The notes beneath the pieces are model-generated. The model searched no databases. It was given only the letters and a program-made list of their open reading frames with translations, and was not told the origin of the DNA. 64,000 nt of DNA from Hymenopus coronatus (Eukaryota; Arthropoda; Insecta; Mantodea; Hymenopodidae), in contig CM060886.1 in NCBI GenBank assembly GCA_030762935.1, positions 36,627,509 to 36,691,508 of the forward strand, in the 5' to 3' direction. Numbering within the stretch: position 1 is the first letter of the stretch; every line of letters starts with the position of its first letter. Shown here piece after piece: positions 47,641 to 60,604 of the stretch. The position numbers and the translations under genes are program-made.

Positions 47641-49324
47641 ACAAAATAAAGAAATAAAAATACTAAAAAGAGAAATATGCGAAAGTAGATAAGAAGCATG
47701 CCTCAAAGGTGGGCAATAGCAATACATGACACCATACAAAATACTAAAGGTTTTCTTTTGGTGTTAATGTAATTAAGTGGCAGAAGCGGCTATGTTTTGA
47801 CTCTAGGTTCATTTCTGCTTACAGCAAACAAGTTTGCCTCGAGAAGTAAACATGATTTATGTTATTGTTAAACAAAAACAATAACAGTTTATATTATTGT
47901 TAAACTAAAAGAAAACAATTATTTTATGGTCATCATAACTGCTACTGTTACAAAAATTCAGCAGAACAAAATTTAGTTCCAATAATTTTTTAGCAATGTA
48001 TTAAAGTAGCAATATACAGGTTGTTTCAAAATGACCTGAGCGAATATAACATCCTTATAGCAGACTTTTAATATTGCAACTTGAAAATTCTTCCAGGCAT
48101 GTTTTTTTATGCAACATTGAAAACTACATTATTTTGAGATCAGGCAGCGCACGAAGTAGTTATTATGATGCCTAAATATTCACACCTCAGAGGTTGTTTG
48201 TTATCAATCACTTGTCATGAAAACGAAGGAATTCTCATTGCGCGTTATCAGTGAACCTGTTATAGCTTTTAGGCTAAAGTTATGAGTCGGGCAGTTTTGA
48301 GCTTGTAAAATGCGAAGCATATGTATTTCGTCCCAATCACTAATCATTTTGTAATTATCTTATATAGTAAAACCCCATCAACTTACAGTAACCAACAAGA
48401 ATTTGCTGTAAATGTTCTGTTTCGTTTAAATTTCACGTTAAGTACAGTAAATTAAACTTCTTATTTCACTGCAAAAGGATTTTTTTTGTATTTAACTTTG
48501 TCTACAATCCTTTGATGATAATCTTATAGTATTCTTATCTCGGTTGTCTTTATGCCATTATCCTCAGTATCACTAACGTTAAGGGGAATTGATTGAAATT
48601 TTGACCATAATCGGTAAAAAAAAAAATCGAAAATATATTTTTTATAGTAAATGGATGTTGAAATCATGTAGGAAAATGCATTCTAATACTAGTACTAATT
48701 TTATTGAAAAATATTATTTATTTTAAGGATTTCTTATAGGTCTATAAACAATTTCACCAATCGCTCATCATATTCATTTAAAATATATTTTCATACTAAT
48801 TTTTCTTGTCAATCAAAACTTCAACTGCATAAAACTGTAAAAATTAACGGACACGTGGGCGATTTTTACATAATTTACATAATAAACTTTATAAAATAAT
48901 ATAACTCTAGGATTATTTCCAACATGAGTCCAATTTGTATACGTATTAACTAAACGGCAATACAATCACAGTGGCATTTTCAAAAGAATCCTTAAAAAAC
49001 TGTGAAACTTCGAAGTCTTTCCCATGTGTATGTGTATGTGCTTATTTTCTCAGTAATTTCCTTTCATTTGCTGTCTGTTATGATAAAATATGTAGGAAGA
49101 ACAAACACACAACTAAAGGTACAGATTCTTTAGCGGGGTTTCGTAAGAGCAGTAGCTTAATTTAAGCTGTCCATTGTGTAGCTTGTAGGTATGTTTACGA
49201 GTATGTTGCGAAAGCAAACGATGCAGATGCACCCAAGCTACCTGCGTTACTTCCGGTAGCTGGGCCAGGCGCGTTGCGTTGTTCCTGGATAACTCCTAAT
49301 ACATGCTGATTATAAGGCGTTTTG

Positions 49325-49381
<57 letters not shown>

Positions 49382-49687
49382 GTATTGGCGTTGAAAACTA
49401 TACGTTCGTATCATATAGGAGCTGAGCTGTAGCTTGGTTCGGTGCCGTTTTGTAACAACGTTTACCATGATTATCAAGAAGTGGATAAAAAATAAGTGCT
49501 GCATTGATAGTTTGTAGAGCAGTCAGAAAGTGAATGTCAGTGGATAGGCAAGGATATGATTTTGCCACTTTAGGCATGTTTACTTCTAGCCATTTGAACC
49601 TTAGAACCTAAGCTTAAAATCTTTCATATATTTAACAGCGTTTTATAACCTTAATTTATACTTTGAATTCATGCTTCATATTCACAG
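47641..49687. other. Gene 2 intron, low-feature sequence with a (CA)n microsatellite
   Basis: AT-rich with no recognised repeat or coding feature, apart from (CA)n at 49326-49379. It ends in the acceptor TTCACAG at 49687. Confidence 0.45.
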
Positions 49688-50043
49688 GCGAAGTAAAACA
49701 GTCGGATAAGGGAGAAGATTCAACTGCAGATGTGCGAAAGACAGCTGATGAAATTCGAGAGAACATCAGAAAAACGTTGACTGAGGTTTGTCAAGGTATT
49801 CCAACAGAGTCCCAGAATGACCAATTAGTAGTAGCACAGGCAACTTGTGAAAGCTCAGTCAACTGGGCAGAACTTTATGAATATGCATGTGGCATTTTCT
49901 TGGTGGTATTAGAAAGCTTATTCGCATGTGCTGTTGTGATTGTATCTAAAATGGCTAAATATGGTCGTCAACATGCCCATGCCTCAGAACAAAGGATCAA
50001 GGAAGCAATTCTTAAACAGCTAGAAGACATGTTTAAGAGTCTG
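49688..50043 (+). CDS. Gene 2, exon with a hydrophobic segment
   Basis: 356 bp between the acceptor ATTCACAG|GC and the donor CTG|GTGAGT, a strong donor. It begins with two bases completing the Gly codon left by the exon at 45342 and ends in phase 0. It encodes a charged helical part (DVRKTADEIRENIRKTLTEV), then YEYACGIFLVVLESLFACAV followed by VIVSKMAKYG (about 49870-49965), a membrane-spanning or amphipathic hydrophobic helix with one Glu in it. A basic/helical part (EQRIKEAILKQLEDMFKSL) follows. No known family comes to mind. The following exon candidate at 63331 starts in phase 0, as required. Confidence 0.65.
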
Positions 50044-50219
50044 GTGAGTAAGCTAAAAGGAAATACGCTTTCATTGGTATATGAATGTGTAACGCATTCT
50101 GTATGTGAAGAATATGATTAAATAGCTGGATGACAGGACTGGCTTAATCCCAGAAATAAGTTTTGAAAGCCATGAGAATTTTACTTTCTCTAGCGTATGC
50201 ACGATGTACGCAGTAAATA

Positions 50220-51597
50220 CACTGCCTGACAAAAAAAAAAGTTAAGCACTCAGAAGGAGTGGTTAAAAGTGAATGATGAAAGACCATGTACCTTTATTGA
50301 ACTGATTACAAAATGACATGAAAGAGTCAAGGCCGTTGGTAGTTACAGGTGGAATGAGGACGCCAGGTCATTAGGGTGTAGCACCCCCTCTGGCAGCAAT
50401 GCATGCCCTAATGAGGTTCGGAATGGTGTCAAACAGCTTATGAATCCTCTCCTGAGGCAAGCTGGTCCACAGATGTTGCAGCTATCCAGATCCCGCAGGT
50501 TGGTACTGGGACGGAGTTCCTTTCCATATTATCCGACACGTTCAATGATGGAGAGATCCGGGGATCTTGCTGGCCACCGGAGGACCTCAATATGCCCTAG
50601 GCAGTCCATTGATACACGTGCTGTGTGGGCGTGCATTATCTCGTTGGGACACTGCCCCAGGGTACTGTGCCATAAACGGGTAGGACACGCGGACGCAGAA
50701 TATCTGATGTATCGCTGTGCCGACAAAGTCTGCCGAAGCACTATTAAAGGTGACCTGAACGCATATTCTATGGCTCCCCACATTGTGGTGCCAGGGGTTA
50801 CGCCTGAGTGTCTCCCCACAATATGGGAAGGATGTGCCCTCTGCCCTCAACGCCATCATATCCGAACACGATGGTTATCAGAGGTTATGAAAAAACGGGA
50901 CGCGTCACTAAACATAACGCGAGGCCATTCGTCCTCTGTCCACGCCTCCACCACTCCAAACGCAGGCGTCGGTGTTCTGGTGCCAATGACAACAGGTGCA
51001 TGGGGCGGTAGGAACTAAAGCTGGCAGATGCGAGTTATCGAGACACTGTGCGGGAACAGGATATATAGATTATTCAGTGCATGTTCTTGGATGGCGGATG
51101 CCGAAGTTATGAAATCCTGCAATTCTTGGCGCACCATACAACGGTCTCCCTCGGAGTGTGTTTCTTGGTCGACCCGAATCTGCACGAGTGACTGGGTGCC
51201 TTCATGTACCCATTGATTCCAACATCGGACCACTGTGATATCTGAATGCCTCACATGCCTGGCAATTGCACGATATGACCAACCCGCCTCATGCAGCCCC
51301 ACAATGTGGCCGCTGTCAAAAGCTGGATAGGCTGTCGAATCCGTCTGCAAGGCATCAGCGGTGCATCATATTCGTCTCTGAACGTCTTGTTTAACTGTCT
51401 GACTCACAGTAGTTTTCTGTTACAACTGTTCTGTTCTGTTACAGGCGATGACATCACGAATTCACTCTGGTGGGTTCTACACATAACAGATCCTTGTGAA
51501 TCTAATCAATTACTCACACATCATCAATGGTATGCATACATACCGAAGTGGGACAATATTGAACCTTCTGGGTGCTTAAATTTATTTTTTTTCAGGT
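50220..51597 (-). mobile_element. Tc1-like transposon, near full length, degraded
   Basis: The left end CACTGCCTGACAAAAAAAA with GTTAAGCACTCAGAAGG follows a TA (50218-50219). The right end is its inverse, CCTTCTGGGTGCTTAAATTT then TTTTTTTTCAGG (51563-51596), cut a few bases short by SINE-A. Minus-strand transposase: RAIARHVRHSDITVVRCWNQ (HTH, 51015-51350); LRWPARSPDLSIIERVG (last catalytic block SPDL-IE, 50529-50600); and DNARPH (second Asp motif, about 50620). Frameshifts and altered residues indicate an inactive copy of about 1.38 kb. Confidence 0.88.
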
Positions 51598-51830
51598 ATA
51601 ACCCGACAGAGGACGATGGATTTTTTTTAGAGCGAAAAATCCTGAGCATGGCTACCTTCGGAAGGGGAAGTTTAGTCGTTCGTCCCGTGTCTTTGATTTA
51701 CGGCACGTAAAAGAACCTCAAGACTGATAGAAGCCTCTGAGCAAAATAAAGCGGTCTGTCATGCCCAGTATGGAATGGTACGCTGAGAACCGCAGTAATT
51801 AAAGAGCGTCCATAAGCAACACTCCATTTA
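51597..51830 (+). repeat. SINE-A, copy 6, 5' truncated
   Basis: Begins inside the B box (TATAACCCGACAGAGGACGA) at the Tc1 terminus. It carries body TGAGCATGGCTACCTTCGG and ends GAGCGTCCATAAGCAACACT. Confidence 0.75.
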
Positions 51831-51863
51831 GGTAATAAATGGAGAAGATATTGTATTGCACTG

Positions 51864-52450
51864 TAACGAGTTAATATGTCACGTGTAATGTGATATTGGA
51901 TAGGTTTATGGGGGTTCAATGCGTATTACTGTATCATAGGGGTCGTGAGTGCTGTGAAGAGTAATGCCAATTCCTGTGAATTTAAACACACTTGATTTTT
52001 TAACATTATTATTGTTATTATCATTATTATTATTATTGTTCAATCACACCAACCCATTTACGTCGCTTGTTACGAGCTTTACTGTAGAAGTATTACAGTC
52101 CCTTATAGCACATCAATAATGCACAAGTATAAACACAAATTATATCACATGTCTCATGTAACATCGGAAACTACAGAAATCAAGTATTCACCAGAAACCC
52201 TCGCCCACGTAGCGTACACATTTTATACACGTTTTCTTTCAGTTGTAAATAGCACTGGCTCCCTTGTTATAGTCACCCGCAGTGTTGACCATCTACTCAT
52301 CAAGTCTGTCAATGCTTCTAAAGAGAAACTCTGAACTTTTCCACCTTCCTTCCTGTTGCTCGTGTAACTGGATCGTTGGCTATGTTGCAGTATTAATACT
52401 GCAGCTTCCATAAACGTCTGAAATGACCCATTGGAACGATAATCAGATCG
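51864..52450 (-). repeat. LTR (3' LTR of the minus-strand retrotransposon)
   Basis: Plus-strand sequence starts TGTAACGAGTTAATATG and is alignable block by block with 60605-61237. It holds an ATT-rich microsatellite at 52001-52040. The inner end is approximate. Confidence 0.7.
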
Positions 52451-54580
52451 TAAGCTTTTCGATCTGATGCTCATTTGTGTGTCTTACTACTCCAAATAAT
52501 GTTTATATTATTAATTCTATTCTGAATTCAGTCGGACCTTAGCTTAGGGTTGGTGTTTATACCTACTAAATTCATACAATACAGTGTATTTGTTAATAAT
52601 TTACAATGTATGTTGGTACTTGTAACAAAGTATCAATGCTTACATAAAATTTTGCTACACATTTTCAATCATAACAGTATTCCTATTATTCTTGTTGGGA
52701 TCAATTTATAAAATGCACTCTCAACCAGATTATTGTTCTTTAGGTTGTCCTCTTTCTTCCATTATGGAACCTCAAATTCATTTTTTTCTCACTTTTGGAG
52801 AAACTTATTATTTCTATTATTGTTTCTCCCACTACTTTTATCACTTCATACACTACTTTTTGTTAAATTTCTTTCACTTCTCATTAGTTAATTTTGCAAA
52901 TAATTTCCCCATGAGGTGTTCCATACCTTTACTTCTCATTTACTCATTTTATTTATTATTAACTTTCTAAGATTGTTTTCATTATAATTATAATAATAAT
53001 TATTATTATTATTATAGTCATACTGTATAATTCTGTTTATTTTCCTTAAAGTTTAATTACACTTTAGTTATAAATGTACACTATTTTAATGTGCACAGTG
53101 TAAGATTTTCACAGCTTTAAATTTTAGTTTATTTACATAAATATTTACTCCTTCAACTTTAACCAAATGCTCTTATCCAACATAACTGATACCTACTACA
53201 ATCTTCACGTACATAGTGGAGTTTACTTCCTTAAAAGGCTTAAATGGTGTCAAGTTATATCTACTGACATTTTTACATGATTTAACCTCTACTATTTCAC
53301 ATGTTCGGTCCAAACTTTTTAGGATGATGCAAGGACCTTTAAAAATCCCTCCATTTTGGCACATTTCGTATTCGATGCTGATGAAATTGGACAATATTTA
53401 CCACTATTCAGGATTCTACAAACGCTGCTTCTGTGCTTTGTTTTGCACACTTCTGAAATGTATATCTGGATTCCTATGAATTATTGTTTCCAGTAGCTTC
53501 GGTTTTACCGCTGTTGGAGCTTTGCAATTGCAGATTTACAGGGACCTAACCTGTTGATATATTACGAGTTTTAATGATCACTTACTCTGTGTAACTTGTA
53601 TACAACGGTCACGCGGTGGGTCTCATAGAGCTTACAATTCTCAAATAACTAGAAAATCTCTCATTGACCTCTCGCAGGTATTACCTCCGATGATATAAAG
53701 ATCAGTGCTAATTTTAACACCTTTAACGCTTTTCCCTTGTATATTGAAACATAGGTTGGTTCCATTTTACCATATTCTGATAAGCATGTTTCTAAGATTT
53801 TCTTCACACAGTTGTTTGCTTATTTTCAGGAACGTAACAACCTTCTCTACCAGTTGACATAGGTCCGTAAGCATCCACTGCTACGAGCACACGGACTATC
53901 TCGAATTAAATGTTTTTCTGGTCTATCACAGAGTATGGTATTTGGTTTACTTTACTGACATATCTCGCATGCTGCGATTAATTTTCTTGTTTTGTGCTCT
54001 ATTCTTGGAATGCACAGATGCTTTTGTATTGCCATACTAATTCTCTCAATTCCAGCATGCACCAATGGATAAGCGGTAAGCTTGGATTACCAGCTTTTCT
54101 GTATTTTGCTTTTATCTCCCATGCAACTCATAATTACACCGCGTCGTTTTCCTAAGTTTATTGCTATTTTTTCGTCAATTTCTAGGAGTTTATCCCATTG
54201 TAGTCGTAATTTTGCAGCATTCTGTTGCAGTTCTTAGATTCTCTCTAAGTGTTTACTTAATGATAAACGGAACTTCATGATTTATGTCTCTCTTTGCCTA
54301 TTATAATTATTTCAGGAATGTCTTTTCCGTTGGTGACATTGACACGTTACTAAAGATATTGGTGTTTCCCTGAATGTTTTGTTTCAACTTGACGAGAGGA
54401 ATGTCATGTATATACATTACAACTCTTCATAAATGACAAGCTTATAGAACATGTAAGGATTATTACTGGTCTGTTATGTACGCATTGTTCTTTAATGGTT
54501 ACTATAGCTTCATTTCTTGCTAATGACCCAGAACAGGTGGCGATTATATCTAATTCATTGCATTCTGAAACGCAACGTAA

Positions 54581-54867
54581 CTGAACTTTATTTATGGGCG
54601 CTATTAACTTCTACAGTTCTTAGCGTCCCATTCAATATTGGACATGAAAAACAGCTTAATTCTGATCAGAGGCCTCTTTATGAAGCTTGAGGTTCTCTCA
54701 CGAGCCGTAAATCTACGACACATGACAAACGGCTTTACTTCCTTTTCGAAGGAAGTCTTGTTAAGAAATTTTACGCCTGAAAAAATCCATCGCCTTCCGC
54801 GGGTTTCAACCCGCGACCTTGGGAACCAGAGGCTAACATGTTACTTCTAGACCACGGAGAACGACAA
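54581..54867 (-). repeat. SINE-A, copy 7, inside the retrotransposon
   Basis: Reversed tail TTTATTTATGGGCGCTATTA and body (CTCACGAGCCGTAAATCTAC) to the reversed B box GGGTTTCAACCCGCGACCTT and head ACCACGGAGAACGAC. Confidence 0.8.
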
Positions 54868-56564
54868 ACAACTCTGCGAAAGCTGCTGATGATGGTCAGT
54901 ATATATTTCAAACGACAAATTCATATTTAGTCGCTCTAACAATATAGATTTTGAAAACAATGACTTAACATTTTCAAACGCGGTTTGTTGTTTCGCCGTC
55001 CAGCGTCATTTTGCGTCGTTCATAAGCAGTGTCCATAAAGTTGCTACTTACTTTGGATAGTAAGACTCTGACATCATACTGAAATACACCTATTAGCTTT
55101 CTGAGTTGTTTGATAATTCGTGGCCCCGGGATATTCTGGATCGATTTAACTCTATCGGGATCTGCTAATCAGTCTGATGACAAGAAGTATCCTATGAATT
55201 TCACTTGTTTGGTAAAAAATTCTGTTCTCTCGATATTTACTTCATTCTACAATACCTGCAAGATTGTGTGGATGTATTTCATATGTTCCTGAATTTGATT
55301 ATCATGTAATAAGACATCGTCTACAGTATGTATTAAATAACTTTTATGTCCTGTGCCAAATATGGGATGTTTTGCTCCAAGGAAGGCACAACCACAGTTT
55401 TTCATTTCGAAGGGACACCTACTAAATTGGTATACTCTACTATTATGTAAAATGGCGTGTATTTGTGCAACTGTTCTTGTAATTCTATTTGTGATACAAT
55501 ATGGTGTGCTCAGCTGAACAAAACCATTGTTTATGCCCAATATTGGCCAGTATCTTATTCATATTTGCACTTCTGAAATTATCGGTTGATTCATTTGTAT
55601 TACTTTTCATATTTCCATTAGGTTTCTTCATCATATAATGAACTCTGATTTTTAAATTTCAATAATAATTTCACTTAATATTTTTTGGATCTCTTGGTCA
55701 ACACTACTTCTCAACGCAACTGGAATCATCCAATGTTTGTATCTAAAAGGCTTAACATTTCCTACTGTTTTAACTTGTCCTACTTAAATTTATTGCATCA
55801 TTTTGTATTCTCAGAAAATACATCCATGTTTTGAAAAAATATAAAAATTCTAAATTTTGTTCCTCGTTAAGCATGTGCAATGAGTCTACTTAGCGCTTTA
55901 TTTTGGATAGTCTATCAAAGATTATGGGTATTTCAAATTCAATTTTCATATCTTTTCGTGCAAACGGATCCGTCCATTTGTACATTATATCATGCCCGTT
56001 GAGGCTATATTGCTTCAGCGTTGTGCATGCATTATGGTTAGCGTTCTCTATCATTATAGCTTCATTTATATTATTTTCGCCCTAAAAATCATCTCCAGGT
56101 GTAACTATCTCTTCGCTAAATACTTGCGTTTTTATCCGCTACTTCCTCTATTACATTAACTTCACAAGGCCTTTTTCTGCTTCCACGTTAATATATTTAA
56201 CAAAAAAAAAAAAAAACTTACTATTTTACATCTCAGATCCCTATTTCGTTGACTTGGTGGTTTTATCATCTACCTGCATATAGGATCATTTATTTTGCAA
56301 AACTTTCATTTGCTCTTTTGCCTAGCATAATCTATTATAGCCTGTGTGCCATTAAAATGTCACAGCCTAAAATCAATTCCACTGAAAGCTTTGGAACAAA
56401 TAGCGCAGCAATATATGCTGCTTCAGATTGGATTTTGGCGGTTAACATTATTTGTTGATCGATTTTAACCTTGCTTCGACCTATAGGCATTAAGCATTAC
56501 TGTTGTTAATCGGTAGTATGTGTAATTTTGAACCTATGGACATCAGAAGCATATTATATAATTT

Positions 56565-56796
56565 CTGGATACATAGTGTGCTATTGGATCTGTATCTATG
56601 CTACCGATTAAGTTTATCTCTTCTATCTTCTTATTTATTCTATGTGCTTCTAGCATATCTTGATTTCGATGTACTAGGTCCTGGATACATAGTGTGCTAT
56701 CGGATCTGTATCTATGTTAACGTTTAAGGTTATCTCTTCTATGTTCATATTTATTCTACGTATTTCTAGTATATCCTGAGATTAGAATTCGTGTTA
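56565..56796. repeat. Tandem duplication, period 116 bp
   Basis: CTGGATACATAGTGTGCTAT begins both 56565 and 56681. The two units stay alignable to about 56790 with scattered substitutions. It lies in the gag-to-protease side of the retrotransposon. Confidence 0.85.
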
Positions 56797-58340
56797 ATAC
56801 TTTTATTGGTAATGCTGTTCGATTATCAACTTCGAGTAGTCGAATATTATAAGGATCTAATTCATTTTGAATTCTACTGATTCTTTACTTCTTTTTACCG
56901 TCTGATTTTTCATTACTATCGCCCCTGTACGGTGTCTTTAAGTTCTGGTCATTATATGAGGCACTCTTCTGAAACAAAAAAACAGACCTCACACCTGGTT
57001 TAAATTATCGGTTCCCGCCTAATCGTGTTCTTGAGGTTTATTATTTTCCCACGGAACGTGTCTACCTGACTGATACATATTTACCACCATTGTTGAAATG
57101 GTTTCTGCCTCTATGGACTGCATCCTCTCATGTTTCTCCTCTCAATTTTTCATATTGCTGTGCTCTATAAGTGGTTTCCTATGACGATTATAGTATGGCT
57201 CTGTGCTCTTATTTTAATATTTTTGTGATTGCTGTGTCCCGGTCTCACTAAAATATCTATGCCGATGGTTCTCCGAACTATTTGCGTGATCTGATCGCAG
57301 ACGGTTTAACAACTCAGAAGCTTCACCATTGTTTTTAGTTTTGCAACCATCAAGTTATTTCGTATTCTTTTCGAGAAGTGTGGGGTGGTTAAAGCAACAA
57401 ATTCTTCCTCATAAATTAATGCTTCAAGCAACCTGGATTTTTGTGTTAGTATTAAGACAGTCCGCCATGTTTTCCCGGTTCTTATATCATATCTTTCATT
57501 ATTGTTTTACCTGACTGTACCATAGTGGAGCCAGAAATCTGTTTTGAATGTGTGAAAGTTACACCTTCTCCATATTTAATGAGAAATAGCTTTGTAAACC
57601 CTTGACATACCGTTTGACATTATCACAGGCATGATAAAAAAAAACTGGAACCAATAATTGAAAGCAGTTAGCTGGCAGTTTTTGCAAACCTCTAGAATGT
57701 AGACTATTCATGTTACTTTTACTGGTAATGGCAAAGAAACACCTATTACGGTACTAGTTTCTTGATTTACCTCACGGGAAATTGCTGGCCGGCAGCCATT
57801 TTGTATTTCATTATTAATTATTATGGTTGTTGACAATTTATACTTAATCTCGGTTATATCACTCACTTTTGCATTCTCATTAGAAGCAACTCGAGTTACA
57901 ATGCCATTTTTTTACAGTTTTCATACACTTAATTGGTTATCCACTTTTTCTTGCAACTTTTGACTTTCATTCTGCACTGAGACTCAAATAACTCTCAACT
58001 ATTGTTCAACATTATTACTTATGCTATTTTGTTCAATAGCCAGGACCTCGATTTGATTCGAATGGTATTCTGATTTACATTCCTTTTTAGCCCTACCTTG
58101 ATAATTAACATTTCTTGTTGAATTTGATTGCATTTTATATCTTCTAACTGTCCATGAATGCATTTATTCTTTCTGTTTCCTAAGTTTCACTAGCATCTCG
58201 CTTTTCTGTTCGCTAGGTTTATCTACTATGTCAATTGTCTTTTCATATTTCTGTTTGTTAGGCTTGTGTGCTTTGTTCTCTCACATTTCATGTTTCTGTT
58301 TGTTAGTTTTATCTATTTTGGCATATGTCATTTCATTTTT

Positions 58341-59186
58341 ACTTTCTCTACACGCACTGTGTATATAGTGTATAGAGAAGGTATTGCACCCCACCAAAAA
58401 TTCGATACCGAGATTTCACCGGAAATATATGTTTTAGGGTCCCCTGTATCCAAAAAAAGTATTTTCAGAAAAAGGTCCGTGTGTGTTACCGTGTGTCCGT
58501 GTGTCTGTGAACACGATAACTCAAAAACGAAAAGTCGGTAAAATAACAAACTTGGTATTTAAGTTTAGTATCTTCCAGGGATGCGACATGAAGATTTTGA
58601 GAAAAATCCCCCCACCCGAAACTACTCTTTACATGGAAATTTTTTCGAAAATTTTGATTTTCTAAAAAATGGCTCTAACGATTTTGATTAAAATATCGTA
58701 CATTAAAGATATTTACATGACAAATAAAATGTATATTTTGCATTTTCTGGGAATAGCCTCTGAAAACTAGTTTTTTCTCGGTCAATTTTACGGAACTTTG
58801 CATAACTGCTAAACCGTAAGTGATGGCCAAAAACTTACCACACAACAAATGTAGAGCACCTTAAAACACACAACTTATGTAATATATATTTTTTTCGTGG
58901 AGTTGATTGTTTTTGAGATATTCCTTGTTTTTTTTTCAGCTATAAAGACATACTTTTCTCATCCAGGACTTTTTGAACTCGTGTCCATTCTTACAAAAGA
59001 ACTTCAGTCGCAGAGCAACCAGCTTTTGACTATCACTTTAACCTATGGTACCCCCTTATTTCGCTTCTACTAACAAGGAAGCAAGTAATAAGACTATTTC
59101 TGCTAATTTTTGCTCCATTAGATGAAGTAAATAGAATAATTTGTTGTAGTGATATAGAGAAAGCTATGTGAATGGAACACATCATA
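58341..59186 (+). repeat. Helentron-like repeat, full-length plus copy, first of a tandem pair
   Basis: Starts ACTTTCTCTACACGCACTGT after TTTCATTTTT and ends GTGAATGGAACACATCATA. Inserted into a T-run of the retrotransposon's internal minisatellite. Confidence 0.9.
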
Positions 59187-59192
59187 TTTTTT

Positions 59193-60041
59193 ACTTTCTC
59201 TATACGCACTATGTACATAGTGTATAGAGAAGGTATTGCACTCCACCAAAAAACTGGATATCGAGATTTCACCGGAAATATATGTTTTAGGGTCCCCTGT
59301 ATCCAAAAAAAGAATTTTCAGAAAAAGGTCCGTGTGTGTCCGTGTGTCTGTGAACACGATAACTCAAAAAAAAGTCGGTAAAATAGCAAACTTGGTATTT
59401 AAGTTTAGTATCTTCCAGGGATGCAACACGAAGATTTTGAGAAAAATCTCCCCACTCCAAACTACTCTTTACATGGAGCTTTTTTCGAAAATTTTGATTT
59501 TCTAAAAAATGGCTCTAACGATTTTGATTAAAATATCGTATATTAAAGACATTTACCTGAAAAATAAAATGTATATTTTGAATTTTCTGGGAATAGCCTC
59601 TGAGGTCTACTTTATTCTGGGACAATTTTACGGAATTTTGCGTAACTGCTAAACCGTAAGATATGGACAAAAACTTACCACACAACAAATGTAGAGCACT
59701 TTAAAACACACAATTTATACTATATACATATTTTTCGTGGAGTTGATTGTTTTTGAGATATTCCTTGTTTTTGGTTTGAGCTATAACAAAATTTTTCTCA
59801 TACAGGACTTTGTGAACTCGTATCCATACAAAGGAACTTCAGTCTCATAGCAACCAGCTTTTGATCATCACTTTAACCTATGGTACTACCTTATTTCGCT
59901 TCTACTTACAAGGAAGCAAGTAATAAGACTATTTCTGCTAATTTTTTCTCGATTAGCAGGAAGTAAATAGAAGCATAAGCTTTTTTAACAATAATTTATT
60001 GCAGAGTTGTAGAGAAAGTCATTTGAATGGAACACATCAGA
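59193..60041 (+). repeat. Helentron-like repeat, full-length plus copy, second of the pair
   Basis: The 5' end is a near-perfect palindrome built on CACTATGTACATAGTG. The GT motif is at 59328-59350. The end is AATGGAACACATCAGA followed by TTTTTCTGTTTG of the host minisatellite. It is a near-twin of the preceding copy. Confidence 0.9.
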
Positions 60042-60604
60042 TTTTTCTGTTTGTTAAGTTTATCTACATCATCTGTTGTTTCATTTTTCTGTTTGTTAAG
60101 TTTATCTGCTCTGTCATGTGTCATTTCTTTTTCTGTTTGTTAAACTCATCTTTAATTTCTGTCATTAATTGTCCTAAAATTACGGCCATGCTTCCATTTA
60201 CTATATCTATCTGTATTCTGGACTACCTCTCCTTCATCACTATTTATACTAGTCCTTTTATTGCCGTTTCTACCTCATTAACTTCCCCCTTTGAGTATTG
60301 GTACCATCTAACCTACAAGCATGGTTGCATTCTCAAAATTGTCCTCCACGTTGTGTGTGATCTGTTTAACTTTCCTGTTGCGCAAATATTTACACAAATG
60401 TTGGACACAATTTGTATCATTAGTGTTGCTTTAGAATCGGACTGTATCGAGGTTCTGGTATAAATCGGTTTGTGCGTTTTTGTAGAAAGTATCTTGATGG
60501 CACTTAGGTGCAAGCTGATTGGGTCCTGGAGTCGAAGTTTTAGCGTTCTGTGCGGCTTGGTTGTTGCTTCACTTCCTACCCAGAAACGTTGGCGCGTTAT
60601 ATAT

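Larger units (their letters stand above)
58230..60150. repeat. Minisatellite TTTCTGTTTGTTA-type, interrupted
   Basis: Units of roughly 45 bp containing TTTCTGTTTGTTAAGTTTAT occur at about 58245-58340 and again at 60046-60150. The interruption is exactly the tandem Helentron-like pair. Confidence 0.7.

Noticed and set aside
49310..49504. Open frames rich in Cys-Val
   Set aside because: Produced by the (CA)n/(GT)n microsatellite.
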